From CAG-882 sp050874385 (GTDB taxonomy: Bacteria > Bacillota > Clostridia > Lachnospirales > Lachnospiraceae): 64,000 nt of DNA. The position numbers and the translations under genes are program-made. Within the stretch, counting starts at the first letter, position 1; every line of letters begins with the position of its first letter. Positions 8,478 to 17,516 of this stretch are shown piece by piece. The stretch covers positions 1 through 64,000 of the forward strand of contig JBNMKO010000006.1 in the NCBI GenBank assembly GCA_050874385.1, given 5' to 3'. The notes beneath the pieces were generated by a model. It ran no database searches, was not told the DNA's origin, and was given only the letters and a program-made list of their open reading frames with translations.

Positions 8478-8506
8478 TTCACTTATTTAGTAATTTGTGA
8501 TATAAT
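8478..8506 (+). promoter_or_regulatory. Promoter of glgC-glgD
   Basis: TTCACT (8478-8483), a 17-base spacer and a perfect TATAAT (8501-8506), about 60 bases before the glgC start. Confidence 0.65.
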
Positions 8507-8564
8507 CATATTACAAAACCATAACGTGATGATTGGCTTTAGTAAATTTACAAGAGGTGGTAGC

Positions 8565-9839
8565 ATGATTAAAAAAGAGATGATTGCTATGTTGCTGGCA
8601 GGTGGACAGGGAAGCCGTTTGGGCGTTCTCACATCAAACATGGCAAAGCCGGCAGTGGCATTTGGCGGTAAGTACAGAATAATTGACTTCCCGCTCAGTA
8701 ACTGTATTAATTCAGGAATTGATACCGTAGGTGTTCTTACACAGTATCAGCCGTTGAGACTCAACACTCATATCGGAATAGGTATTCCTTGGGACCTTGA
8801 CCGTAACCGTGGCGGTGTAACGGTTCTTCCTCCGTATGAGAAGAGTACAAGCAGTGAGTGGTACACAGGTACTGCGAATGCGATTTATCAGAACCTCCAG
8901 TATATGGAGCTTTATAATCCGGATTATGTGCTTATTCTTTCCGGTGACCATATTTACAAGATGGACTACGAGCTCATGCTCGATTATCATAAGGCTAACA
9001 ATGCGGATGTAACCATCGCGGCAATGCCTGTTCCTATCGAGGAGGCGAGCCGATTTGGTATTCTTGTTACGGATGACCATAACAGGATTACAGAGTTCGA
9101 GGAGAAGCCTGCTAACCCTAGCAGCAATCTCGCATCAATGGGTATTTACATATTCAGCTGGCCTGTCTTGAAGGAAGCGCTCATCAAGATGAAGGACGAG
9201 CCGGGCTGTGATTTCGGAAAGCATATTATTCCATACTGCCATGAGAATAAGCAGAGACTTTTCGCCTACGAGTTTAATGGCTATTGGAAGGATGTAGGTA
9301 CTCTCGGTTCATACTGGGAGGCTAATATGGAGCTCATCGACATTATCCCTGAGTTCAATCTCTATGAGGAGTTCTGGAAGATATATACCAAGAGCGATAT
9401 TCTTCCGCCTCAGTATCTGTCTGAGACATCCAAGGTGTTCAGAAGTATTATAGGTGAAGGCACACAGGTTTATGGAGAGGTTTATAATTCGGTAATCGGT
9501 TCAGGTGTCACCATAGAGGAGGGAGCCATCGTAAGAGACTCCATCATAATGCAGAATGCGACAATCGGTGCAGGGGCTGTGATTGACAAGTCAATCATTG
9601 CTGAGGGCACAGAGATTGGCGAGGGAGCTGTCTTAGGTGTCGGCGATGAGGCACCGAATGCGCTCAATTCAAAGGTATATGCTTTTGGACTTGTGACTAT
9701 AGGAGAGAATTCATACATTCCGCCAAAGGTACAGATTGGCAAGAATACTGCAATCTCCGGTGTAACAGAGCTTTCAGACTATGAGAATGGTCTGCTTCCA
9801 AGCGGAGGAAGTATTATTAAGGGAGGTGCAGCAAGATGA
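8565..9839 (+). CDS. glgC: Glucose-1-phosphate adenylyltransferase, catalytic subunit
   Basis: Forms ADP-glucose from glucose 1-phosphate and ATP, the committed step of glycogen synthesis. Visible: LAGGQGSRLG nucleotide loop at the N-terminus, SGDHIYKMDY, FEEKP, and a C-terminal left-handed beta-helix of hexapeptide repeats (IGSGVTIEEGAIV and later). The ATG at 8565 is preceded by AGAGGTGG; earlier in-frame ATGs lack a site. It overlaps glgD by four bases (ATGA), so the two subunits are translationally coupled. Confidence 0.96.
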   Translation: MIKKEMIAMLLAGGQGSRLGVLTSNMAKPAVAFGGKYRIIDFPLSNCINSGIDTVGVLTQYQPLRLNTHIGIGIPWDLDRNRGGVTVLPPYEKSTSSEWYTGTANAIYQNLQYMELYNPDYVLILSGDHIYKMDYELMLDYHKANNADVTIAAMPVPIEEASRFGILVTDDHNRITEFEEKPANPSSNLASMGIYIFSWPVLKEALIKMKDEPGCDFGKHIIPYCHENKQRLFAYEFNGYWKDVGTLGSYWEANMELIDIIPEFNLYEEFWKIYTKSDILPPQYLSETSKVFRSIIGEGTQVYGEVYNSVIGSGVTIEEGAIVRDSIIMQNATIGAGAVIDKSIIAEGTEIGEGAVLGVGDEAPNALNSKVYAFGLVTIGENSYIPPKVQIGKNTAISGVTELSDYENGLLPSGGSIIKGGAAR

Positions 9840-10957
9840 GAGCGATAGGAATTGTATTAGCAGGCGGAAATAATAAGGCGATGAAGGAGCTCACAAGCCG
9901 CAGGGCAGTTGCAGCCATGCCGATGGCAGGAAGCTACAGAAGCATTGATTTTGCACTGAGCAATATGTCCAATTCACATATACAGAAGGTTGCGGTTATA
10001 ACACAGTACAATGCGAGAAGTCTCAATGACCATTTAAGCTCGTCAAAGTGGTGGGATTTTGGACGTAAGCAGGGCGGATTGTATGTATTTAACCCTACAA
10101 TCACCGCTGATAACAGCGTCTGGTACAGAGGAACTGCCGACAGTATGTACCAGAACATAGAATTTTTAAAGAACAGCCATGAGCCTTATGTGGTTATCGC
10201 ATCGGGCGACGGCATATATAAGCTCGATTTCGGCAAGGTGCTCGAGTACCACATTGAGAAGAAGGCAGATGTCACCGTTGTTGTGAAGGAAATTCCAGCA
10301 AGCGAGGATGCAAGCCGTTTTGGTGTGGTAAGAATGAACCCTGATATGAGAATTACCGATTTCGAGGAGAAGCCTATTGAGGCAGAGGGAAATGTCGTAT
10401 CTACAGGTATCTATATTATTAGAAGAAGACAGCTTATCGAGCTTCTTGAGAAGGCTGCATCGGAGGACAGATACGATTTTGTAAAGGATATACTCATCAG
10501 ATACAAGAATATCAAGAGAGTTTACGCATATAAGCTTGAGAGCTATTGGAACAACATTTCCACAGTGGATGCTTACTATAACACCAACATGGATTTCTTA
10601 AAGAGGGATGTAAGAGAGTTCTTCTTTAACCAGTATCCTGATATCTACTCCAAGGTTGATGACCTTCCTCCTGCAAAGTACAATCCGGGTTCAGAGGTCA
10701 AAAATTCACTTGTGGCAAGTGGCTGTATCGTAAACGGTACTGTTGAAAATTCTGTTTTGTTTAAGAAGGTATTTGTTGGAAACAATTGTGTAATCCGCAA
10801 CTCAATCATACTGAATGATGTATATATCGGTGACAACACGGTAATCGAGAACTGCATTGTGGAGAGCAGGGACACCATCCGCTCTAACAGCAGGTATTCA
10901 GGTGAGGACGGCAAGATTAAGGTCGTTGTGGAGAAGAACGAAAGATACAGCTTATAA
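9836..10957 (+). CDS. glgD: GlgD-type regulatory subunit of ADP-glucose pyrophosphorylase
   Basis: Paralogue of GlgC that partners it in Firmicutes and raises its activity. The nucleotide loop is altered: LAGGNNKAMKEL replaces the GGQGSRLG pattern, as expected for the non-catalytic GlgD. SGDGIYKLDF and FEEKP remain. The C-terminal part has a shorter beta-helix. Length is 373 residues. The start overlaps the glgC stop. Confidence 0.94.
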   Translation: MRAIGIVLAGGNNKAMKELTSRRAVAAMPMAGSYRSIDFALSNMSNSHIQKVAVITQYNARSLNDHLSSSKWWDFGRKQGGLYVFNPTITADNSVWYRGTADSMYQNIEFLKNSHEPYVVIASGDGIYKLDFGKVLEYHIEKKADVTVVVKEIPASEDASRFGVVRMNPDMRITDFEEKPIEAEGNVVSTGIYIIRRRQLIELLEKAASEDRYDFVKDILIRYKNIKRVYAYKLESYWNNISTVDAYYNTNMDFLKRDVREFFFNQYPDIYSKVDDLPPAKYNPGSEVKNSLVASGCIVNGTVENSVLFKKVFVGNNCVIRNSIILNDVYIGDNTVIENCIVESRDTIRSNSRYSGEDGKIKVVVEKNERYSL

Positions 10958-10960
10958 AAC

Positions 10961-11003
10961 GGCATTATGGTGAACGCCGCAGCGGCAGATTGCGGCGGAT
11001 GCC
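10961..11003 (+). promoter_or_regulatory. GC-rich hairpin between glgD and spoVG
   Basis: Interrupted stem: GGCAT (10961) with ATGCC (10999-11003), and GCCGC (10976) with GCGGC (10992). The 9-mer ATTATGGTG flanks it on both sides as a direct repeat. No T-run follows, so it is more likely a processing or attenuation structure than a terminator. Confidence 0.4.
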
Positions 11004-11036
11004 ATTATGGTGTAGAAAAATATATGGAGGGTTATT

Positions 11037-11306
11037 ATGCAGGTTACAGACGTGAGGGTCAGGATGGTGTCTAAGGACAGCAAGATGAAGGCAGTTGTCT
11101 CGGTCACATTTGACAATGAATTTGTCGTACATGACATCAAGGTAATTGAGGGAGAGAAGGGGCTGTTCATTGCCATGCCAAGTAAGAAGTCGGCTGAGGG
11201 TGAGTACAGAGATATCGCTCATCCAATCAGTTCCGCTACGAGGGACATGATATCGAATGCCATATTAGAGGCATACGAGAAGGCAGTGACACAAGAGGAC
11301 ATATAG
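11037..11306 (+). CDS. spoVG: SpoVG regulatory RNA/DNA-binding protein
   Basis: An 89-residue SpoVG family protein, a small nucleic-acid-binding regulator linked to sporulation, cell envelope and virulence control in Firmicutes. The N-terminal VTDVRVRMV and the central FIAMPSKK motif are diagnostic. A GGAGGG site precedes the ATG. It may be cotranscribed with glgCD and ends at a strong terminator. Confidence 0.96.
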   Translation: MQVTDVRVRMVSKDSKMKAVVSVTFDNEFVVHDIKVIEGEKGLFIAMPSKKSAEGEYRDIAHPISSATRDMISNAILEAYEKAVTQEDI

Positions 11307-11337
11307 ACTGTTTTACTATAGCAGACATCACGGCGGA

Positions 11338-11363
11338 GGAGCCGGGGAAACCCGGCTTCTTTT
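11338..11363 (+). terminator. Terminator after spoVG
   Basis: Perfect stem GCCGGG/CCCGGC (11341-11356) with a GAAA tetraloop, followed by TTCTTTTG. Confidence 0.85.
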
Positions 11364-11377
11364 GCTGTACAAAATCC

Positions 11378-11406
11378 TTGATAAAAATCTAACATTATAC
11401 TATAAT
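11378..11406 (+). promoter_or_regulatory. Promoter of galK
   Basis: TTGATA (11378-11383), a 17-base spacer, and TATAAT (11401-11406), about 65 bases before the galK ATG. Confidence 0.8.
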
Positions 11407-11472
11407 TATAACAGATTTACTCTGTATACAAGGGGAGTAAGAACTATATCTATTTACAATGGAGGTTGGATT

Positions 11473-12636
11473 ATGAAAGAGAAGATGCTTGAGGAATTTA
11501 AGAAGGTATACGGTGGAGATGGAGAGGTCAAGGTATACTTTGCACCGGGAAGAGTTAATTTAATCGGAGAGCATACGGACTATAATGGAGGACATGTTTT
11601 CCCGTGCGCACTCACAATGGGAACTTACGCCGCTGTAAGACGCAGAGATGACAATAAGCTTCGTTTCTATTCGGCTAATTTTGAGAAGCTCGGGGTGATA
11701 GAAAGCTCACTCGATGACCTTGTGTGGGACAAGGCGGCTGACTGGACTAACTATCCAAAGGGTGTTATGTGGGCTTACAACGAGAAGGGCTACAATTTTG
11801 ACAAGGGCTTTGACATGTACTATTTCGGAAATATACCTAATGGTTCAGGTCTTTCATCATCAGCATCAATAGAGGTTCTCACAGCGCTTGTATTAAAGGA
11901 TACATTCGGCTTTGACACGGATTTTATCGAGATGGCTTTAATAAGCCAGTTTGCGGAAAATAAGTTCAACAAGGTCAACTGCGGAATAATGGACCAGTTC
12001 GCCATAGCCATGGGAAAAGAGGGACATGCTATCTTCCTTGACACTTCAAATCTTTCCTACGAGTATGCACCTGTGAAGCTTGACAATGCAAAGATTGTCA
12101 TCTCATGCAGCAACAAGAAGAGAGGTCTTGGCGACTCCAAGTACAATGAGAGACGTGCAGAGTGCGAGGAGGCTTTGGAGGAGCTTCAGAAAGTTATAGA
12201 TATCAAGACTTTGGGCGACTTGACGGAGGAGGCTTTTGAGCGCTATAAGTCGGCAATCAAGAGTGAGGTTCGCCAGAAGCGAGCTAAACATGCCGTATAT
12301 GAGAACCAGAGAACAATCAAGGCTGTAAAAGCATTAAAGGACGGAGATATCGAGGAGTTCGGCAGACTTATGGTGGCTTCCGACACATCTCTCAGGGAGG
12401 ACTATGAGGTTACAGGCAAGGAGCTTGACACTCTCGTGGCAGCGGCACTCAAGCAGCCTGGCGTTATCGGTTCCCGTATGACAGGAGCAGGCTTTGGCGG
12501 CTGTACTGTCAGCATTGTAAAGACCGACGCTATCGACAACTTTATCGAGAAGGTCGGCAAGGAGTACAAGGATACCATCGGATATGCGGCAGATTTCTAT
12601 GTTGCCGATATCGGCGGCGGCCCGGTTGTGCTTTAA
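11473..12636 (+). CDS. galK: Galactokinase
   Basis: Phosphorylates galactose at C1, the first Leloir step. GHMP kinase signatures: GRVNLIGEHTDYNGG near residues 24-38, the ATP loop PNGSGLSSSAS near 118-128, and the C-terminal GSRMTGAGFGGCT. The length of 387 residues is typical. The start at 11473 has a GGAGG site 9 bases upstream. galT lies 1.3 kb downstream behind a glycosyltransferase gene; no galE is in the window. Confidence 0.96.
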   Translation: MKEKMLEEFKKVYGGDGEVKVYFAPGRVNLIGEHTDYNGGHVFPCALTMGTYAAVRRRDDNKLRFYSANFEKLGVIESSLDDLVWDKAADWTNYPKGVMWAYNEKGYNFDKGFDMYYFGNIPNGSGLSSSASIEVLTALVLKDTFGFDTDFIEMALISQFAENKFNKVNCGIMDQFAIAMGKEGHAIFLDTSNLSYEYAPVKLDNAKIVISCSNKKRGLGDSKYNERRAECEEALEELQKVIDIKTLGDLTEEAFERYKSAIKSEVRQKRAKHAVYENQRTIKAVKALKDGDIEEFGRLMVASDTSLREDYEVTGKELDTLVAAALKQPGVIGSRMTGAGFGGCTVSIVKTDAIDNFIEKVGKEYKDTIGYAADFYVADIGGGPVVL

Positions 12637-12711
12637 TAAGATATAGAAGGTTTTGTGACAATTCAAAACCACATTTTCAAAAGAAATTTTCATAAATATA
12701 TTTGTTTTGAC

Positions 12712-12741
12712 AGCGAAGCGGATTGCGAATATCCGCTTGAC
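12712..12741. repeat. 30-bp hairpin repeat, copy 2
   Basis: Identical to 1907-1936, with the same AGCGGAT/ATCCGCT inverted repeat. It lies in the gap between galK and the glycosyltransferase gene. Confidence 0.75.
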
Positions 12742-12825
12742 AATCTATACATAGTTTTTGTACTGCTTTTTGTGGTTGAGCTGTCAGATATAGAGATTAA
12801 AGTATATTATATTGTGTGTGTTAAG

Positions 12826-12850
12826 GGCTGTCCTGCCCGACAGTTTTTTA
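12826..12850 (+). terminator. Terminator before the glycosyltransferase gene
   Basis: CTGTC (12828-12832) pairs with GACAG (12839-12843), followed by six T. It separates galK from the next gene. It lies close to that gene's start, so attenuation is possible. Confidence 0.6.
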
Positions 12851-12877
12851 AATACATGATATGGAATGGAGTTAATT

Positions 12878-13792
12878 GTGAGTGATTTTGTGATGAAGAC
12901 AGCGATTGCCTTCTTTGTGTATAACAGACTTGATACGACACAGGTTGTATTTGAGCGCATAAGACAGATTAAACCGCCGAGATTGTATCTTATCTGCGAT
13001 GCGGCAAGACCGGCAAAAGAGGGGGATGCCGAGAAGGTGGCGGCTGTCAGGGAGTTTCTTGACACGCATGTGGACTGGGACTGTGAGGTTCACAAGAATT
13101 ATGCTGAGAAAAATATGGGCTGCAAGATGCGTGTGTCATCGGGTATAAGCTGGGTATTTGAGCACGAGGAGGAGGCAATCATCATCGAGGATGATGTGCT
13201 TTTAGATGTCTCATTTTTCAGATTTTGTCAGGAGATGCTTGAGCATTACAGAAACGACCCTAAGGTAATGATGGTCGGAGCTCACAAGAAGCTTGAGAAT
13301 TATAAGACACCTCACGATTATCTTTTTACCGCAGATAATTACATCTGGGGCTGGGGCACATGGAGAAGTACATGGGAGAAGTACGATGTGACTTTGAAGA
13401 ACTGGCCAAAACGCAAGGCTGAGGGGCTTATGCACAAGGTGTTCATGGATGCGAAGGCGGACTATGTGGAGAAGGAGCTTGACTTAATCTATGAGGGCAA
13501 GCTTGACACATGGGATTACCAGCTTATGCTCTGTCTTGCGGAGAACGATGGTCTGTGCGTTGTCCCTAATGTGAACCTTATCAACAATATCGGCATGAAC
13601 CGCGAGGATGCCACCCACACGAAGGGACCGGGAGAGGAGATGCACGCGGGAGCTTACCAGTTCCCGATTAAGTTCAGGGATAAGGTGGAGCGCGATATCG
13701 ACTATGACATTGCGGTGCAGAAGGACATATATTACCCAAGCTTTGCAAAGAAGGTTGTGAGGAAGATTAAGAGGACTTTGGGGAAGGCGTAG
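12878..13792 (+). CDS. GT-A fold glycosyltransferase
   Basis: A family 2-like glycosyltransferase. It has an N-terminal beta strand FFVYNRLDTT, a ERNMGC-type segment, and a DxD-type metal motif IIIEDDVLLD near residue 106. A WGWGTWRSTW patch, typical of the subgroup, follows near 165. The likely role is adding a sugar to a surface polysaccharide or glycoprotein; donor and acceptor are unknown. The start is uncertain: the GTG at 12878 has GGAG 6 bases upstream, while ATGs at 12866 and 12893 lack well-placed sites. It lies between galK and galT. Confidence 0.8.
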   Translation: MSDFVMKTAIAFFVYNRLDTTQVVFERIRQIKPPRLYLICDAARPAKEGDAEKVAAVREFLDTHVDWDCEVHKNYAEKNMGCKMRVSSGISWVFEHEEEAIIIEDDVLLDVSFFRFCQEMLEHYRNDPKVMMVGAHKKLENYKTPHDYLFTADNYIWGWGTWRSTWEKYDVTLKNWPKRKAEGLMHKVFMDAKADYVEKELDLIYEGKLDTWDYQLMLCLAENDGLCVVPNVNLINNIGMNREDATHTKGPGEEMHAGAYQFPIKFRDKVERDIDYDIAVQKDIYYPSFAKKVVRKIKRTLGKA

Positions 13793-13954
13793 GTTATGCG
13801 GAATTATTGCACAACTGTTCAATGTAAAATTAAAGAGGTTTTTGTCACAGCAATTCCTTTATGAAATTACATGTTATAATATTTGAAATTGTGTAAATTT
13901 GGTAATTTTAGTTTTACAGTTAATTAAGTAGAATAGTAGGCGTGGAGGTATGCT

Positions 13955-15445
13955 ATGGTATACGAGGCTATAAAGAAGTTAGTTACTTATGGATTGGAGA
14001 CGGGCTTGATTTCAGAGGAGGAGAAGATTTATTCCACCAATCTGATACTTGATGTGTTAAAGCTCGATGACTATGAGGAGCCACAGGAGAATTATGAGGG
14101 GGTTGAGCTTCAGGGCGTTTTGAAGGAGATTCTTGACTATGCTGTCGAGAAAGGTCTTATTGAGGACAGCGTTGTGTACAGGGATTTGTTTGACACAAGG
14201 CTTATGAACTGCCTTATGCCAAGACCTTCACAGGTTATAAAGGAATTTAAGGAGAAGTATTCAGTCTCGCCAAAGGAGGCTACAGATTATTATTATAAAC
14301 TTAGTCAGGACTCGGACTACATAAGAAGATACCGTGTGTGCAAGGACATGAAGTGGGTGACTAAGACGGAGTACGGCGATATTGACATCACAATCAATCT
14401 GTCAAAGCCGGAAAAAGACCCTAAGGCAATCGCAGCGGCGAAGCTTGCCAAACAGAGCGGTTATCCTAAGTGTCAGCTCTGCCGTGAAAATGAGGGCTAC
14501 GCAGGGCGCACCAATCACCCGGCGAGGGAGAACCACAGAATTATCCCTATTACGATAAACGGCGGACAGTGGGGCTTCCAGTACTCACCTTATGTATATT
14601 ACAACGAGCACTGCATAGTTTTCAACGGACAGCACATTCCGATGAAGGTCGAGAGAGCGACGTTTGTGAAGCTGTTCGATTTTATAAAGCTGTTCCCTCA
14701 CTATTTTATCGGCTCTAACGCTGACCTTCCTATTGTAGGAGGTTCAATTCTTTCACATGACCATTTCCAGGGCGGAAACTATGAGTTTGCCATGGCGAAG
14801 GCACCTGTTGAGAGAGAGTTCACGGTAAAGGGTTATGAGGATGTGAAGGCAGGCATTGTAAAGTGGCCTCTGTCGGTAATACGTCTCAGCTGTGTGGATG
14901 AGAAGAGGATTATCGACCTCGCAGACCATATTTTAAAGGCATGGAGGGGTTACACCGACGAAGCTGCGTACGTTTTTGCCGAGACGGACGGTGAGCCGCA
15001 CAACACAATCACTCCTATAGCGAGAAAGCGCGGCGATATGTACGAGCTTGACCTTGCCCTCAGAAACAACATAACGACACCTGAGTGTCCGCTCGGTCTT
15101 TATCATCCTCACAATGAGCTCCACCACATCAAGAAGGAGAACATTGGACTTATCGAGGTTATGGGACTGGCAGTTCTCCCTTCAAGACTCAAGGAGGAGA
15201 TGGAAATTCTGTCCGATTACATCGTAAACGGCAAGGATATCCGCTCCAACGAGAAGATAGAGAAGCATGCTGACTGGGTTGACGCGTTCAGACCTAAGTA
15301 TCCTGAAATCAATGCTGAGAATGTGGACGGTATTATCAAGGAGGAGATAGGTCTTGTGTTCGAGAAGGTTCTCGAGGACGCGGGCGTATTTAAGAGAGAT
15401 GCAGACGGACAGGCGGCGTTTGACAGGTTTACAAGTACACTGTAA
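13955..15445 (+). CDS. galT: UDP-glucose--hexose-1-phosphate uridylyltransferase, Firmicutes type
   Basis: Exchanges UMP between UDP-glucose and galactose 1-phosphate in the Leloir pathway. At 496 residues it belongs to the long GalT class (family 2) of Firmicutes, distinct from the 350-residue enterobacterial type. Visible: CQLCRENEGYAGRTNHPARENHR near residues 173-195 and the SHDHFQGG histidine motif near 267. A GGAGG site precedes the ATG. With galK it makes a galactose-use unit. Confidence 0.95.
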   Translation: MVYEAIKKLVTYGLETGLISEEEKIYSTNLILDVLKLDDYEEPQENYEGVELQGVLKEILDYAVEKGLIEDSVVYRDLFDTRLMNCLMPRPSQVIKEFKEKYSVSPKEATDYYYKLSQDSDYIRRYRVCKDMKWVTKTEYGDIDITINLSKPEKDPKAIAAAKLAKQSGYPKCQLCRENEGYAGRTNHPARENHRIIPITINGGQWGFQYSPYVYYNEHCIVFNGQHIPMKVERATFVKLFDFIKLFPHYFIGSNADLPIVGGSILSHDHFQGGNYEFAMAKAPVEREFTVKGYEDVKAGIVKWPLSVIRLSCVDEKRIIDLADHILKAWRGYTDEAAYVFAETDGEPHNTITPIARKRGDMYELDLALRNNITTPECPLGLYHPHNELHHIKKENIGLIEVMGLAVLPSRLKEEMEILSDYIVNGKDIRSNEKIEKHADWVDAFRPKYPEINAENVDGIIKEEIGLVFEKVLEDAGVFKRDADGQAAFDRFTSTL

Positions 15446-15448
15446 ATG

Positions 15449-15487
15449 AGCGACCATTAGGGACGGTTTTCGATGGTTCTTTTTGGC
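15449..15487 (+). terminator. Probable terminator after galT
   Basis: ACCAT and ATGGT arms around an interior containing GGGACGG, followed by TCTTTTTGG. A weak but well-placed structure just after the galT stop. Confidence 0.45.
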
Positions 15488-15544
15488 TGAAAAGGCTTCT
15501 AACTTTTTACTCTGGCATCATATAATTTAGAAATGAGGATTATT

Positions 15545-16516
15545 ATGGCAGATTTTATTTTTAGTCTCAATGCGACGTTGCCTATATTTCTCATTATGGT
15601 TCTTGGCTGGTTTCTCATGAAAATCGGTCTGTTTAACAAGGAATTTAATAAGGTTGCGGACAAATATGTCTTTAAGGTGGCGCTTCCGGTGCTGCTGTTT
15701 AGGGATATCGCAACCGCAGACATAAGGTCAGATTTCAATCTGACCTTTGTTTTGTTCTGTATGATAACGACGACCATAATGTTTCTTGCGATATGGGGAC
15801 TTAGCTATATTTTTATAAAGGATAAAACGCAGGTCGGAGCGTTCACGCAGGCGAGCGCGAGAGGAAGTGCGGCGGTGCTGGGTATTGCTTTTATAAACAA
15901 TATATACGGCAATTCAGGCATGGCTCCGCTTATGATTGTGTCGGCTGTGCCGCTATACAATATTTTGTCGGTTGTTATATTGACGTTCTCGGCAGATATG
16001 GGAAAGAATGGAAATGTTTCCAAAGTGCCGACAAGCAAAACCTCCAACATCAAAAAAGCCTGCATCAACGTGGTTAAAAACCCGATTATAATAGGAATAT
16101 TCCTAGGACTTCCGTTTTCAATATTCGGAATAAATATTCCCGCAATACCGTTAAAGGCGGTGACGAGCATTGCACAGACGGCGACACCTATCGCGCTGCT
16201 TGTTGTCGGAGCAGGCTTTGAGGGGGCGAAGGCGATTAAGAAGATTAGGATGACATCAATCGCCACCTTTATAAAGCTTGTGCTTTTGCCGCTTATCTTT
16301 TTCCCGTTTGCGATAGCGTTTGGCTTCCGCGGCAGTGAGCTGGTCGCAATCCTTATAATGCTCGGCTCACCTACAACAGTCACATGCTACATAATGGCGA
16401 AAAATATGGGGAATGATGAGGTGTTGAGCTCAAGTATAGTGGTTATGGCGACGCTTTTGTCGTCTGTTACACTGACCGGATGGATATTTGTGCTCAAGGT
16501 GATGAGGCTTATCTGA
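15545..16516 (+). CDS. AEC family transporter (auxin efflux carrier-like)
   Basis: An integral membrane protein of 323 residues with about ten hydrophobic segments in two similar halves, as in the auxin efflux carrier family. Bacterial members export malonate, malate or other organic acids; the substrate here is unknown. Conserved-looking elements are PIFLIMVLGWFL near the N-terminus and LIMLGSPTTVTCYI near residue 276. The start at 15545 is chosen because GAGGA sits 5 bases before it. The prophage begins about 100 bases after its stop. Confidence 0.88.
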   Translation: MADFIFSLNATLPIFLIMVLGWFLMKIGLFNKEFNKVADKYVFKVALPVLLFRDIATADIRSDFNLTFVLFCMITTTIMFLAIWGLSYIFIKDKTQVGAFTQASARGSAAVLGIAFINNIYGNSGMAPLMIVSAVPLYNILSVVILTFSADMGKNGNVSKVPTSKTSNIKKACINVVKNPIIIGIFLGLPFSIFGINIPAIPLKAVTSIAQTATPIALLVVGAGFEGAKAIKKIRMTSIATFIKLVLLPLIFFPFAIAFGFRGSELVAILIMLGSPTTVTCYIMAKNMGNDEVLSSSIVVMATLLSSVTLTGWIFVLKVMRLI

Positions 16517-16553
16517 TGGCTGTGTGGTTGAGTTGCAGACAACTACTGCGTTA

Positions 16554-16581
16554 TTGAATTTATGTGTGCTCATGTTATGAT
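16554..16581 (+). promoter_or_regulatory. Promoter of the interrupted HTH-TPR gene
   Basis: TTGAAT (16554-16559), a 16-base spacer, and TATGAT (16576-16581), followed by an AGGAGG site at 16601 and the ATG at 16612. With the prophage inserted it would drive transcription into the phage left end. Confidence 0.55.
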
Positions 16582-16611
16582 TTAGTAAAAATAAATCATC
16601 AGGAGGGCGCT

Positions 16612-16618
16612 ATGCTAT
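16612..16618 (+). pseudogene. 5' fragment of the HTH-TPR regulator gene split by the prophage
   Basis: The start codon and next four bases (ATGCTAT) of a gene whose remainder lies at 52247-52872. It has its own AGGAGG site and promoter. Joining 16612-16618 to 52247 gives an uninterrupted frame that begins MLYLAENLKKYR, a normal helix-turn-helix N-terminus. Confidence 0.9.
16614..16618. repeat. Target-site duplication, left copy (GCTAT)
   Basis: Five-base direct repeat next to the prophage left end, matching 52242-52246. Mu-family transposition makes 5-bp duplications. The target itself reads GCTATGCTAT; the second copy abuts the element. Confidence 0.9.
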
Positions 16619-17002
16619 TGTGAGTTTCCGTATAAATCAAGGGTAATGCCAACTTCTGAACCCTTAAAAAGCCTTAAAGCCCCTTACATGGCGAGAAATC
16701 CCATGAAATGGGGCTTTTTTAGGCTTAAAAGCAAGGAAATGCCCTTATAAATACATGAGTAGAGTGAATGCCAACCTGAAAAAGGAAATGCGATTTGAAA
16801 GGGGGAAAATAGAGGCACCGGAATGCCCGGAAAGTGTAGGTTTTAAAACCGTTTAAAAACCTTTTAAAGAAAACTATAAAAGTGCTTTAAAGTGTTTATT
16901 TTGTGGGATTTTTGACCTTTCAAACAGTTTTAAAAGGTATTTTCAAAAGGCGTTTATAAAAGCAAATTTTAAAGTGCATTGAATGCCAACCATAATGCCA
17001 AC
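16619..17002. promoter_or_regulatory. Prophage left end with repeated AATGCCAAC motifs
   Basis: The outer 20 bases match the inverted right end at 11 of 20 positions (TGT...TTT.CG...AAA), and TTTCCGTATAAAT (16625-16637) resembles the inverted right-end TTTTCGCATAAAT at 52201-52213. The 9-mer AATGCCAAC occurs four times: 16645, 16767, 16982 and 16994. These are likely transposase or repressor binding sites. The rest of the gap from 16517 to 17146 is AT-rich with many TTTAAA runs and no gene. Confidence 0.6.
16669..16726. terminator. Hairpin near the prophage left end
   Basis: A long stem: AAGCC.TTAAAGCCCC (16669-16683) with GGGGCTTTTTT.AGGCTT (16710-16726). It would stop host transcription entering from the interrupted gene's promoter. 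Confidence 0.65.
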
Positions 17003-17003
17003 C

Positions 17004-17055
17004 AAAAAAAGAGCAGAATCAGAAGCGTGGCAGAACGTCTGAAACTGCTCTTTTT
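17004..17055. terminator. Terminator downstream of the phage repressor
   Basis: GAGCAG (17011-17016) pairs with CTGCTC (17045-17050), with A-run and T-run flanks so it works in both directions. It follows the leftward repressor gene by about 90 bases. Confidence 0.7.
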
Positions 17056-17146
17056 CTTATGCCTTAAAACATAGTGGTAAATGTAAATAAAATATATCAC
17101 GTAAAAAAAGAACGGTCAATATATATTATATTCCCGTTCCTTTTAA

Positions 17147-17497
17147 TTAAATGACGCTTTTTGAGGATGACGCATTTACCGTTTTTTCAATCCGATCTAA
17201 TTCTTCATAAATAATGGTGTGAACACGATGCTGCCCTCTTCGATCCAGTTTTTCGTATGTGTCAACAAGCTCTTGCTGATCAGCGGATAAATTACAAACA
17301 GAACCAAATAGCAAATAGTCAGATGATATTGCGAATATTTCGCACATCTTTGAAAGCTGTTCTAATGTAGGATTTGATTTTCGATTTTTCCAGTCTGTTA
17401 AAGGACTCTTTTTTAATCCGAGTAATTCTCCGAGTTGCTTTCCTGTGATGCCCATACGCTCTGTTTCTTCTAAGATTCTCTCATATAAACCGGTCAT
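17147..17497 (-). CDS. Phage repressor, XRE family
   Basis: A 116-residue helix-turn-helix protein. The HTH (about residues 17-70) contains GITGKQLGELLGLKKSPLTD followed by W, and a helical C-terminal half (DQQELVDTYEKL) is typical of Firmicutes phage CI-like repressors. It is transcribed leftward, divergent from the early genes, with two palindromes in between. The start at 17497 follows an AGGAGG site. The likely role is holding the lysogenic state by binding those palindromes. Confidence 0.85.
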   Translation of the reverse strand: MTGLYERILEETERMGITGKQLGELLGLKKSPLTDWKNRKSNPTLEQLSKMCEIFAISSDYLLFGSVCNLSADQQELVDTYEKLDRRGQHRVHTIIYEELDRIEKTVNASSSKSVI

Positions 17498-17516
17498 AAT
17501 AACCTCCTCGAAAATA

